Positions 21,436-31,812 of a stretch of DNA of 64,000 nt are shown here, piece by piece. The notes under the pieces were generated by a model that saw only the letters and a program-made list of their open reading frames with translations, had not been told where the DNA came from and did no database searches. Position 1 is the first letter of the stretch. The number at the start of each line of letters is the position of its first letter. The position numbers were made by a program, and so were the translations under genes. Source of the DNA: Ipomoea triloba (lineage: Eukaryota > Streptophyta > Magnoliopsida > Solanales > Convolvulaceae); NCBI RefSeq assembly GCF_003576645.1, contig NC_044920.1, forward strand, positions 19,769,425-19,833,424, in the 5' to 3' direction.

Positions 21436-22485
21436 TTGGTAATAGAAGTGTTATTAATAGATTAAAATCATTCTTTTTAAAATAACACTCATTGTCATAC
21501 AATATCAAAGACAACGACTAAAAATTATTATCCTTGAATGTGATATTTTTTTCAAACTGGATTTCACACTCACTTTTTCATCCACAAAGATAATGATTAT
21601 TAACTATGGTTCTTTAGACAATTTCTTGTTGTGGCTGAAAGATGATGAGAAGCAAGATAATATGTAGGTGTATTAGGTAATAAGTAGATGAATGACTCAA
21701 GGAAAACATAATGATTAGTAACAAAAGGTTGACTTGATAGAAAAAATAACTTCAATAGAAATAATAATTTTCAAGAGATGAAGAATGAAATCATTCTTGT
21801 TCAAGATAAAAGAATTCTTTGAAATCTATGTCAACATAATGTTTTTTTTTAATACTATGTCAACATAAAATCATTTTACTGCAAAATATGGATATGGACA
21901 CTTATGGAGTCATGAGGTACATGCCCAAAAACAACATAACTTGAATAAAGGAAGGTAGGTCCACAAGAGAGGGAAGAATATTCAGCTTGGAAGGAGGGGG
22001 TAAAGTAGGTCAATAAAGAGGGGGAGGAAGCATATTGGGCTTGGAGGGGGAGGGTGGAAGGTAAGTTCATAAATAGGGGGATGAAGGATATTGGCTTGAA
22101 GGGAAGGGGTAAGGTAGACTTACCAGAGGGGGAGGAAGGCTATTGTTTTTGTAGGAAGGAAATGGTGGGGAGAAGGGGATTGGGCTATGATGGAGGGGTC
22201 ACAACCAATCAGTGACAAACTAGTCAGAGGACCCACTAGACTCCCCAGGCGGGCACTTAGCTAGAGGGGGTTGAGCAAGCCCTATTGCATTGACAGCACC
22301 CCCATCGATGAAACTAGTGAAAATGTGGCGTATGAAGAGGGTGTGGAAATGGTATGGGATTCGAAAGAATGTGGCATGATGTGGTAAGTAATGGAGGTAG
22401 GCTGAAGATGGGGACACGTGGGTGGACAAGGTATAAACTAAAGAAAACCATACACATGATAATGAGAATAAGTGATCTAGACCAT
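21436..22485. other. Intergenic, no gene recognised; purine-rich minisatellite-like part
   Basis: A G-rich section at about 21940-22170 repeats GGGGGAGGAAG-type strings and AAGGTAGGTCCAC/AAGTAGGTC variants at irregular spacing. Open frames here are low complexity. Nothing else is supported. Confidence 0.4.
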
Positions 22486-22640
22486 ATAAAAGGAAAATTG
22501 TAATTTAAACATATAGGCAAATTGTCAATGTCACCATTTTAATTTTTAGTGGTGTAAATGTTACCCTTCAATTTTCAAAACGTTGCCATGTATGCCCCTT
22601 CCCTAATAGAGCTGTGAGATTCCATTATTTGGCACCCTTT
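22486..22640. mobile_element. Half of a Mutator-type MITE (same family as 60722-60988), degenerate
   Basis: It starts AAAGGAAAATTGTAATTT, then AATTGTCAATGTCACC, TTTAGTGGTGTAAATG and CCCTTCAATTTTC. These match the left half of the complete fold-back copy at 60722. No right half or target duplication is recognised. Confidence 0.5.
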
Positions 22641-23021
22641 AGTAAGGTTAGTTAAAATGGTAATTTTATTTTTCACTTTCTATTTTTCCTTCTCAGGTCC
22701 CCTTTATCCTTATTTTATCCTTTTCCACCATACTTTTCGTAGGTGTTAGATGCGTGTGTGCTGACAAAGTCTTTGTACCTATCCCTCTTGTCATTTTACT
22801 AGGAAAACTGGTTGTTGCGCTTGAATCCGCTTATGTTGTCCAAAGGTAGAAGCGACAAGCAACGACGGTGTGGAGGAGTTACAATCTTCTGTATATATAT
22901 ACCGAGGTTTGAAACAAAAAATCTTTGTTTATGGGACTATACATTTATTTTCGGCTTTGAGTCGAGGTTGCAGAATTATTGTTACACCGTTGCTAACATC
23001 TTGGGATGTTTGCTCTTCATT

Positions 23022-23365
23022 GGGATTCCACACAAACTCTTTAAGGACATGTGTCACTTGTGGTAGGTTTGGACAAGAACCACATCCCCCGAATTTCACA
23101 TCTATAGCTAGACCTAGCTTGATTTCTTCAACAAAGTATGGTGGCCTTTCTAGCTTGTTCGATTTGGAATTGATGCCGTTATGGCTCTTGAGCTACCCGC
23201 TGTGAGGTGTAGAGCTCTGGCAGCGAATGGAGATGCAATGTGCGTTAGAGAGGGCAACAAAAACTTAACGAAGTAGCTCGGTGGATATTGTACTATTGGC
23301 GGCATAGACAACGACAAATGAAAGAAGTCAAGAGAAATGGGTCTCCATAGAAAAGAGCTTCGTTC
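23022..23365. repeat. Dispersed direct repeat, copy 1 (~340 bp)
   Basis: The stretch from ATTCCACACAAACTC to AGAAAAGAGCTTCGTTC recurs in the same orientation at 23852-24195 at roughly 85% identity by eye. Both share CAAGAACCACATCCCCCGAA and GCTACCCGCTGTG. One minus-strand frame across copy 1 is open but matches no family I know. It could be a captured gene fragment. Confidence 0.7.
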
Positions 23366-23539
23366 GAATCAAACTCCATTTTCCCTAAAACTTTAGGCAT
23401 GAGGAATGAAATCCACAAGGGATTGAAGAAGTTGGGTGTTCGAAATATTTTAAATATATTTTTATTATAAATATTTTTTTATCACGTTTTGAAGTTATTT
23501 TATTTTTCGCATCCACTTACTGATATTTTTGGCTCTGCC

Positions 23540-23851
23540 CCTATAACGTTAGTAAAACTCAATTTAACAACATTTTTATGAACATTTTCATGTATACTTT
23601 TGCCGACATTTTATTACATATTCGTCACCAATACTAACTTTTGTATGACATAATTTAGAGTATGAAGAAACGTCGGCAATTATGATGTTTAACGATGAAA
23701 ATTTAATTTCATCAATAGTACCTTTCCATATGTCGCAAACACAACTATCATGGTAACATTTTATTTCGCCACTAATAATAATTACTGATGTTTTTCTTAC
23801 ATTTACCAGTGTTTTTAAACGTTGGTAAATGTAAAATTTATTGTAGTAGAT
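23540..23851 (-). mobile_element. CACTA-like non-autonomous fragment
   Basis: On the minus strand the right end reads CTACTACAATAAATTTTAC, one or two bases off the canonical CACTACAA terminus. Subterminal TTTACCAACGTTTAAAAAC and later GCCGACG/GTCGGC strings follow, typical of plant CACTA subterminal repeats. The other end is not recognised. It lies between the two direct repeats. Confidence 0.5.
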
Positions 23852-24195
23852 TTGGCATTCCACACAAATTCTTTAGCGACATGTGTCACTTGTGGTAGAT
23901 TTGGACAAGAACCACATCCCCCGAATTTCACATCTACATCTAGACTTAGCTAGATTTCCTCACAATGTATGGCTGTCTTTCTAGCTTGTTGTATTTGGAG
24001 TCGATATCATTATGAGTCTTAAGCTACCCGCTGTGTGGTGTATAGCTCTGGCAGTGAATGGAGATGTAAAACATGTTAGAGATGGCAATGAAAACTGAAT
24101 GAAGTAGCCCGGTACAGATTGTAATATTATTGGCAGCGACAACAACAAATGAAGGAAGTTTAGAGAAATGGGTCTCCATAGAAAAGAGCTTTGTT
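23852..24195. repeat. Dispersed direct repeat, copy 2
   Basis: Same-orientation relative of 23022-23365, beginning CATTCCACACAAATTC and ending AGAAAAGAGCTTTGTTC. Small indels (for example CAATGTATGG against CAAAGTATGG) would break any shared reading frame. Confidence 0.7.
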
Positions 24196-24883
24196 CTAGA
24201 TTTCTAGTATTGTCTTTTTGTAATAGACAATGATTTGTTTTTTCTTATTGTCTTTCTTATCCATTTATATTTAACTGTTGTGTTTATTTTTTTTTTTAAT
24301 AAGCAATGGTTTATGTCTTTGGTACATTTGGTTGTAATTTTTCACAATAGTTTTGTCATTATATTTATATGCCTATTTATGATCATAGAAAATTAAAATC
24401 CAAATACATAATGTTAAACATTCCTGAATAATAAAGAATTAATTCAAATTTAATTTTAGAGTGTACAACCATGTATAAGTACTAGGCTAATAATCAAAAT
24501 TATTATGCTAAGTTATTTTATAAAAAAAATAATAATAAAATTCTCTAGCTAACAATTAAAGTAAAAAATTAATTATTTATTTAGAAAATGAAAATAAGTT
24601 CAAGAGCATCAACCCCTTTTAGTCAAAATAAGTACAAAATCATGTTTGAACTATAAATAATATTTGAAGATTAAAAATTAGAACTAGAAGTCACTACTGA
24701 AAACTATAAAGTACACTTTAAAATTTTTATAAGTGCAACTAAAAAAAATCATTAAAACATATATATCTTCAAGATCTAAATAATGCATGGTACAAAAAAA
24801 TATGCGCACTACCTAATAATAATATATACCATGCATCTTGTGTTCCAACAATAAAAACTCTCTCCACTATATACATTTTGAAA
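24196..24883. other. AT-rich spacer, no gene seen
   Basis: Very AT-rich with short open frames only. No repeat family or RNA gene recognised. Confidence 0.4.
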
Positions 24884-25167
24884 TGAACTTCACTTGATTG
24901 AACTATTACCATCTTCCTACTATACAAATTAAATTCTAAACCATACTTAGACCATCTACCACCCAACTTAAAAAATGAGTTAAAAGATGAAGGTAAAATT
25001 TTTGTATTCATTCTTAATTAAACTCTAGTAATCCTATAATACAGGTATGAGACTTCGTGTTAGAGTTGAGTGATTTCGAAATCAATTCTCACTCTCTCAC
25101 AATTAAAAATAGTAACACTCCAATTTACATGGATACTAATACAATATCAGCTCATTGTCAAATAAAT

Positions 25168-25240
25168 GGGGATGTAGCTCATATGGTAGAGCGCTCGCTT
25201 CGCATGCGAGAGGCACGGGGTTCGATTCCCCGCACCTCCA
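25168..25240 (+). tRNA. tRNA-Ala (anticodon CGC), right-arm copy
   Basis: A 73-nt cloverleaf: anticodon CGC at 25201-25203, T arm GGTTCGATTCC, discriminator A, G3:U70 present. Against the left-arm copy, base 5 is A instead of G, which gives an A5:C68 mismatch in the acceptor stem. TTTT lies about nine bases after the 3' end. It may still be transcribed; processing could be weaker. Confidence 0.9.
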
Positions 25241-25329
25241 AGTTGATGGTTTTGTCGAATTTAAATCCGATTACTACAAAAGTGAGTTTTGTTGAGATAT
25301 ATAAATAAATAATGAAACAGGAATTTGTA

Positions 25330-25402
25330 GGGGATGTAGCTCAGATGGTAGAGCGCTCGCTTAGCATGCAAGAGGTACGGGGATCGATACCCCGCATCTC
25401 CA
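25330..25402 (+). tRNA. tRNA-Ala (anticodon AGC), right-arm copy
   Basis: A 73-nt cloverleaf: anticodon AGC at 25363-25365, T stem CGGGG/CCCCG (perfect here), G3:U70 present. The anticodon stem is CTCGC/GCAAG, with a C29:A41 mismatch absent from the left-arm copy. An AT-rich TATATAAATAAATAATG lies about 40 bases upstream and TTTTT follows the gene, as in active plant tRNA genes. Confidence 0.9.
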
Positions 25403-25710
25403 ATCGCGTTTTTGCAAGGCTTTTGCGGATGCTTTATGGGTTTTACTTACTGCATTTGATATTTGTTCAAAATATTTACTCATATTGACCCAAAAAAAAC
25501 AACAGAATTGTGTACAATGTATTATAGGGTAAATAATAATTAATTAAACAATAGGAGATTTTTTTCCTTTTTCAAATTTTAAACAAACCACATCGTAATT
25601 CATCATGTTGTAAAGTATCTTTTTTCGTTATAAATGTTTTATTTAAAAAAGGAAAAAAAAACTTAAAGATGTATGAAATGGTACATATAAGTTTAACTAA
25701 GTTTTTATTA

Positions 25711-25925
25711 GTCAAAGACCTTCTGGTCAAGTGACATTCGGTGTCCCGATTAACACTCCCACATGAATGATGGGAGTGAGATCGAGCTTTAGCGGAGTCA
25801 ACTGTTGACTCTTTATGCTTCATTAGGTTGAGAAAGTAGCTATGGACGGATACTACATTGTCTTTATGCTTCATTAGGTTGAGAAAGAAGTAGCTATGGA
25901 CGGATACTACATTGTAACAGAGTCA
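25711..25925 (+). repeat. tRNA-derived SINE, family A, right-arm copy
   Basis: Reverse-complement partner of 14516-14720. It begins GTCAAAGACCTTCTGGTCAA and carries the same duplicated CTTCATTAGGTTGAGAAAG tail, so the tail duplication predates the inverted duplication. Confidence 0.6.
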
Positions 25926-26723
25926 GTAACCAATTAATTATCGCATGATCTCTTGTTAATAGGTTACGGTCAAACCAACTCTTTCTTTTTTGCTTATTTT
26001 CTTTAGTAATTTTTTATTACTTTTAAATTTATTTTTTTTTTGTGTTTAATAGTACTTTTAATATGGTTTCTAAATATATAAATTTTATATATTAATGTTA
26101 AATTTAATATTATGAAAAATTGGATTAAAAATTAGTTCAGTCAAGCCTCGTTAAACGAACCAGACAACCATTTTGGGACGGAGGTAGTATAATATAAACA
26201 AAAATGCTTTGAAAATATTAATAAAAAAACGCATGCCCATAGGATACATTTAGTAATTGGAGAAATTTTTAAAATATAATTGAAGAAATAAAAAAATTGG
26301 AAAAGGGAAATTTAAAAAAAAAACAACTAAAAAATTAGAAAAATGAAAAACATAGGAATAAAGTAACTAGGCTCTTAATTTGGCAAACCTAATAGTTAAC
26401 TACTACTATATACGGTTCAAAGTTAGAAAATACTCTAATTCTTTATTTATTCGGTTATTATAGTAGGTCATAAAAGGTTTAATTGATTCTCATTCATGTT
26501 CACTTTAATTTGGTGGTAAATTTTATTTTATGAGAATAGTGTCAACTGATTCGATAAATGAATAAATATATAAGTATATTATGGGGTATCACTAATTTAA
26601 GACTTATATAAATCGCATTATACATGATAAATTAAATTATGCTTTCATTTTTTTTTCATTTTCTCTTATGATCATTATTTCGAGATTTTATGGGTTTAGT
26701 CATGTAAAGAAGCACGAAAAAAT

Positions 26724-26835
26724 GCCAAAGACCTTGTGGTCTAGTGGCACTCGGTTGCACCTCACATAGGAGGAAGTGGGTTCGAGGTTCAATGGAGGCG
26801 ATACTGTACTACATTGTAATAAAGTCAATAGTACT
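26724..26835 (+). repeat. tRNA-derived SINE, family A, third copy
   Basis: It starts GCCAAAGACCTTGTGGTCTA. TGGTCTAGTGGC fits an A box, and GTGGGTTCGAGG (26767-26778) fits a B box at normal tRNA spacing. It ends GATACTGTACTACATTG and AAAGTCAATAG. This is the best preserved head of the family in the window. Confidence 0.65.
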
Positions 26836-26884
26836 ATAAAAAAAAGTCATTTGTATATTACATTGTAACAAAACTTATAGAAAT

Positions 26885-27438
26885 AGAAATGAAATATCTT
26901 TTAAAAGACATAAATACCCTTATAAAATATGTAATAATAACAATAATAAGGACATTTATGTTATTATTAATATTAATATTATTATTATGTAATAATAAAA
27001 TAAAACTTATAATAATATTAATAACAATAATAAGAAAAAAGGAATAATAATAATTAATATTAATAACAATAATAAGAAAAAAGGAATAATAATAATAAAT
27101 ATTAATAACAATAATAAGAAAAAAGGAATAATAATAATACAAAACAAAATATGTAATAATAATAATAATAATAAGAAAATTTATGTTATTATTAATATTA
27201 ATATTATTATTATTATGTAATAAGAAAATTTATGTTATTATTAATATTAATATTATTATTATTATGTAATAATAAAATAAAACTTATAATAATATTAATA
27301 ACAATAATAAGAAAAAAGGAATAATAATAATAATAATAATAATAATACAAAAAAAATGTAATAATAATAATAATAATAATAGCAATAATAAGGACATTTA
27401 TGTTATTATTAATATTAATATTATTATTATGTAATAAT
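26885..27438. repeat. (TAA)n-rich simple repeat and AT minisatellite
   Basis: Arrays of AATAAT with interspersed AATAAGAAAAAAGG and TTTATGTTATTATTAATA units, each repeated several times. It continues at 28783-28870 beyond the solo LTR. Open frames rich in N, I and Y are translations of the repeat. Confidence 0.9.
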
Positions 27439-28782
27439 TGTTGGGAAATAGTCTCGAAATACCCAAGAAAATGAACGAAAATAGAAAATCCACTAAAAAA
27501 AATTACAAGAAATTCCAGGAATTTAAATCTACAACAAAGGCTAGATAAACCTGGAATACAAGGGACGGTGAAGAACGGACTTTGGGGTAGTTGTAAGCAC
27601 AAGTCGAGTTGCCTCTGTCCTTAAAACCTTATTTACCGCCTCCCGGTGTGCTGGAGCGTTGTGGCCTAGGTTTTCCAGGATAAAACGTACTACGATCCGC
27701 CGTTTGAGCACACAAACTTGGATCCGGCGAACGAGAACGTGGGATGAACACAGGTGGCTAGAATGAAGGCAAAGCAGAGTTTCGAGGTGCAAAACCAGTT
27801 TTTCTTATGTGTGTAAATCTCCTGCTCAACCTGGTAATATATAGTAAGGGAAGGGATAGATGGCATTAAACAATGGCATTCATTCCTCACATGTAACCTT
27901 CACCCACTAAGCACGAAATTAACTTCCCACTAACAATCCTTTAATAAGAAATAACGGCAGGATTAATTATATTAATTCCTTAATGCCAAACGTTATTCTT
28001 ATCAACGGTCACAGTGGAAGTGATGCGTCGCTACTGGAGATCACTACGAGTTACCCTGGAAGCCACGAGACATCGCTCATGAGAGAGGATCGAAGCATCA
28101 ACCTTCGAGAGGTCCGTGAGACCGGCTTCCTTCGAGAGATCGCATCTCTCGGGCGTAACTCGCCTGCATCGAGACTCGAACGCTACCGAGGCGTGTCGTG
28201 AGACTAATGTCTCGCACGGCCAAGGCGTGCAACGAGACATCAGTGATGTCTCGAACTGCCATCCTTGCCGCGGCGCTACTGAGATGGAAAATTGTTCGGA
28301 AATTCGGCATAACTGATGTCTCGAACTGCCATCCTTGCCGCAACGCTACTTCGAGGGTTTGTGTGGTACTGAAATTCAGCATAACTTAGCCCACAAGGCC
28401 CAGCGCACACGAGTTCAAGCCTTTTCGAACTCATTTTGGGATTTGATTTGCACCCTGCTGCACGCGAGAGAGAATCTCTATGCCATACAAGTCAATTAGC
28501 CTTAAAAGGACTCTTGTATTTATAGTGGGTGAAATCCTCTTGCCAAACCAATGTGGGACAAATGCTTTCCTTAAAGCTTTTCCCACATTTTTTCCATCTC
28601 AATGGGTCTACTTTGAGAACCAATTTCTCATTCACCCATTATCCATTTTGAGCGTATAATATATCGATCTCTTCGTCTCACTACGAAGAATCCGAATCCA
28701 CTTTGACCCGACCCAAATCGGATGTGGACCCTACATATATTTATACCACAAAATTGCCATTTATTGCAATTTTTTCCAACAA
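27439..28782 (-). mobile_element. Solo copia LTR, 1344 bp
   Basis: The ends are TGTTGGG and CCAACA, with a 5-bp direct repeat ATAAT on both sides (27434-27438 and 28783-28787); the flanks are simple sequence, so this alone is weak. Orientation is minus by similarity to 15812-17127. It contains an internal duplication (GATGTCTCGAACTGCCATCC at about 28245 and 28315). No internal retroelement genes adjoin it. Confidence 0.75.
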
Positions 28783-28899
28783 TAATAAAATAAAACTTAT
28801 AATAATATTAATAACACTAATAAGAAAAAAGGAATAATAATAATAATAATACAAAAAAAAATTATATATATAATAATTTTTTAAAACACAAATTAGAAT

Positions 28900-28960
28900 T
28901 TTTGATCCCACATCGGTAACTTATGAAGAGGAGCTCATTTGAGTTCCTCTATATAAGAGA
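28900..28960 (+). promoter_or_regulatory. USE-like element plus TATA box
   Basis: ATCCCACATCGG at about 28907-28918 matches the plant snRNA upstream sequence element RTCCCACATCG. TATATAA lies about 33 bases further, the spacing used by Pol II snRNA genes. The downstream sequence does not resemble U1, U2, U3, U4, U5, U6 or 7SL. Similar modules also occur in LTR and other repeat promoters, so the function is unknown. Confidence 0.35.
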
Positions 28961-29074
28961 AGCATTGCTTCTCTTTTGAAATTAACAACAGGATGAGGAA
29001 GCCTTAAAGAGCCAAAAGCTCATTCATTTAAGGAGCCTTAATTGTTCTTAGTTACAAGTTTTTTTTTTAAATAA

Positions 29075-29420
29075 TATAGGTGCGTTTTGAAAAAAAAGAA
29101 TCTTTCTCCAAAACGCGCCAAGGGGTAATATTAGAAATAACAACAGCTATTCCTGAGGACTCAGGAATAGCCTAATACCTAGGAGGCGCCAAGGGGTAAT
29201 ATTGGAAATAACAACAGCTATTCCTGAGGACTTAGGAATAGCCTAATACCTAGGAGGCTCTAGGAATCTATATTCCCCTTGCAAGGGGAATAGGTCTAGC
29301 CTAATACCTAGGAGGCCCTAGGAATCTATATTCCCCTTGCAAGGGGAATAGGTCATTCCGTTGTTCCTGGGAATAGAAAGTTTTATCAAACAGCAGAATA
29401 GGCCAAACGTGCCATTATTT
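29075..29420. mobile_element. MITE-like element made of tandem palindromic units
   Basis: Two direct repeats of about 68 bp (CAAGGGGTAATATT...CTAGGAGGC) are followed by two of about 60 bp (TAGGAATCTATATTCCCC). Each unit holds a perfect palindrome, CTATTCCTGAGGA/TCAGGAATAG or TATTCCCCTTGCAAGGGGAA. The outer parts GGTGCGTTTTG and CCAAACGTGCC are imperfectly inverted and may be the element's ends. Confidence 0.5.
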
Positions 29421-29875
29421 CTTTGTGGCTTTTATTCTTCCAATCAAACTACATAAAGGATCTCTCTCTTGCCATTCTAAATCACCAAAAACTGAAAACT
29501 ATCCTTCTTTTCTCCTTAGTATCTGAGCAGTCGATTAACGAGTGCATATTGGCACCGACTGCAGTAAATTTTTCCCCAACAATTTTTAGAACAATTCTAC
29601 ACCACTATGGGCCCATCCGCCATACTAGATCTTTCAAAAATAGGCAACCTTTGAAAGAGTTACAAATGTTAGGCATAGAAGATGCTCATTTTTTCCAACA
29701 ATTACAATCACTGCGAGTAGACCCACCCTACTTGAGCCCGACTATACTTTTGGATAAGAATTCGATTAACTGTATGCCCGCTTGGGTAGCTCAGTTGGTT
29801 ACAAGGGTGAAGTTTACGAAGAAAGACTAGGGACCGGGTCTCTCCAATGGCAATGTGGGACTGTGGAACAATGAC
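29421..29875 (+). other. Unrecognised segment with a tRNA-like A-box string
   Basis: A 135-codon open frame (29423-29830) matches nothing I know. GGGTAGCTCAGTTGGTTA at about 29784 fits an A box, and GGGACCGGGTCTCTCC near 29831 could be a degraded B-box region. No cloverleaf forms, so this is at best a SINE head. Confidence 0.25.
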
Positions 29876-29930
29876 TCCTTCTCCGCATCATCGTTACTCC
29901 GTCTCTGTCTCCAATTCTCCGCTCTATTCG
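29876..29930 (+). other. Candidate 5'-UTR exon of the 39.5-kb gene
   Basis: A pyrimidine-rich stretch (TCCGTCTCTGTCTCC) ends at TATTCG|GTGAGT, a near-consensus donor. The next good plus-strand acceptor before a gene start is TTTTCATCAG at about 39534, 7 bases before the ATG of the CRIF1-like gene. If they join, the 5'-UTR intron would be about 9.6 kb. This is inference. Confidence 0.25.
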
Positions 29931-31172
29931 GTGAGTCTCCTCTGTCATCTCGCTTTCTGAGTTTCAGAGACTCATAGATTGCTATCTACCTAGGAAACCT
30001 TTGATCTCCAATCTACAACATAAATTTTTGGAGATTTCCTTCAAGGTTTCGAGTTTCTCGACTTTTCGTACCTCTAGTCATGAAAATGTAATAGGTACTT
30101 TACTACTTTATTAGCTTTTTATTTTCATTTTTCCCTAGAAAATTAAAATTTTAACAGTTTTTGGAAATTTGACTCTTTTGTAATATTTTGCCAACATATT
30201 TTAATAATTTTATTCAGAAGTTTTAGTTGGTCGTATGTTTTTTGATTTTCAAAAAAAAAAGTATGACAATGTTTTCCATGTTTTTCTAGGGATTTATTAG
30301 TCACTGCTTTATTTATAAATTTTTATTAATCATTGTATTTTATGTTCTATTAATTTATAATTTTTATTAGTTCTAATATTTTGTATTTTCTACAAAAACT
30401 AAAGTAAAGTCAAAAAAATTGTTTACAAAAAATTTGTTTAAATGTTTCCATCAATTTTAGTCTGTCGTACAGTTTTATAAAGATCTCAGGAGTAGAGTAT
30501 ATATTTGTTTTGGGCTTAGAAGATTTCTTGTTGAAAGCATTTTTTGTGGCTGCTCAAAAGTCTCGTATCTCAAAAACAAAAAAAAAAACAAAAAAAGTCC
30601 TGCAGTTATAAAGCGTCTTGCCTTAATCTCAAAATATTTTTGTAGATTGTTGAAATGGGATGGTTTTCCAAATTAGAATTGTTTCCCATCATCTGGATAG
30701 TATGCAATCGGCGTGTTCTTCTTGCCTACCTCTAAAAGCTGAGGAGAGCAATGTAAAATTGTATATACAGAGATAATTCTAAGTCCCAAAGCTTCTTTTA
30801 TAATCACTATGTTATATCATTAATTTTTCTTTATTGTTCCATTACTCTTCTTTTCTTTTCTTTTTTTGAAAGTTACTGTTCCATTAATCTTAATTGTTTA
30901 GAATCATGATGAAGTGAGACTGATTTAGATGATCATCATGTTTACATTATGTCTATTGCGTCAAAATAATTGACATTTAGAAAAAAAAATGATGAAATTA
31001 GCATTGCTTTTGTGTCACAACCATTTGTGTGTATAATTAGTATACATCATACATCAATGACCAATGGGACATAAATTCACAAAATAAAGTATGTTGTTGT
31101 GTTTGTGTGTGTGTGAAATTTAATAAATAATTCTTAGAAATATATTTATAATCTCTAATTCACTACTATTAA
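29931..31172. other. Non-coding stretch, no gene or repeat recognised
   Basis: AT-rich sequence with no coding frame of note. It could be intronic if the 5'-UTR exon proposal is right. Confidence 0.35.
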
Positions 31173-31812
31173 GGCTATGTTTGGCAAACCTAGCTGAAAC
31201 GGTAGCTGAAAGCTGAAAAGCTATAAACTCGAAGTTGAAATTTGAAGAGCTGTTAAGCTAGCCGTGATGCTTAAAAGTGTTTGGTAAAATTAGCTTTTTG
31301 ATAAGTTGATAAATGTAAAAACACTAAAAAGGACATCTTCATAAAATTAAAGTTAAATAATTTTAAATTTAAATAGATTTGTTTACATATTAAAATATAA
31401 AATAATGAAATAAATATAATTTAATAAAATATAAACTAAGAACATATATTTGAAAATATATAAAGTAAATAAAGATGTTTATAATTCATAAAATAAGTTC
31501 ATACAAAAATTATTGTTCAAACACAAATATCAAATTAAAATTACAACGAAACATATTGAAGAAAAAAGGCCAAAAGAGTTTTAATTGGGAGGGATAAATG
31601 ATGTCATTTATATAAAATAATAAGGATAAAGATGGAAAAAAGTTAAGAAGCTACTAGCTTATTTTTGAAAAGCTACCTGAAGTAGCGTTTCAAAATAAGC
31701 TCTTATTTTAAGCTACTAGCTTATTTTGAGAACATTACCAAACAAAACTTATAGCTTATTAGTAGCTTAAAATAAGCTATAAGCTCCTAAATAAGCTCTG
31801 CCAAACACAGCC
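31173..31812 (+). mobile_element. PIF/Harbinger-like MITE, copy 1, 640 bp
   Basis: The terminal inverted repeats are GGCTATGTTTGGCAAAC and, reverse-complemented from the right, GGCTGTGTTTGGCAGAG. A TAA trinucleotide flanks both sides (31170-31172 and 31813-31815), the usual Harbinger target duplication. The interior repeats AAGCTACTAGCTTATTTT and AGCTATAAGC motifs. An inverted relative lies in the laccase intron (61967-62658). Confidence 0.8.

Larger units (their letters stand above)
24884..26722 (-). repeat. Right arm of the large inverted duplication
   Basis: It is the reverse complement of 13197-15551, from GAACTTCACTTGATTG to GTAAAGAAGCACG. It carries both tRNA-Ala genes, the SINE with its 51-bp tail duplication, single copies of the CTCCGTCCC MITE piece, and one unit of the 157-bp repeat. 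The arms differ at scattered bases and small indels, so the duplication is not very recent. Confidence 0.9.

Noticed and set aside
25572..25874. 100-codon frame similar to one at 14557
   Set aside because: It is the SINE with its duplicated tail, present in both arms; no protein family.
26858..27602. Minus-strand open frames rich in N, I and Y
   Set aside because: They are translations of (TAA)n-type simple repeats and of LTR sequence.
28905..29060. A U-snRNA gene behind the USE/TATA pair
   Set aside because: Downstream sequence matches none of the U1-U6, U3 or 7SL starts I know; kept only as a promoter-like site.
29784..29850. Possible tRNA gene from GGGTAGCTCAGTTGG
   Set aside because: Only an A-box-like string is present; no acceptor, anticodon or T-arm pairing could be drawn.
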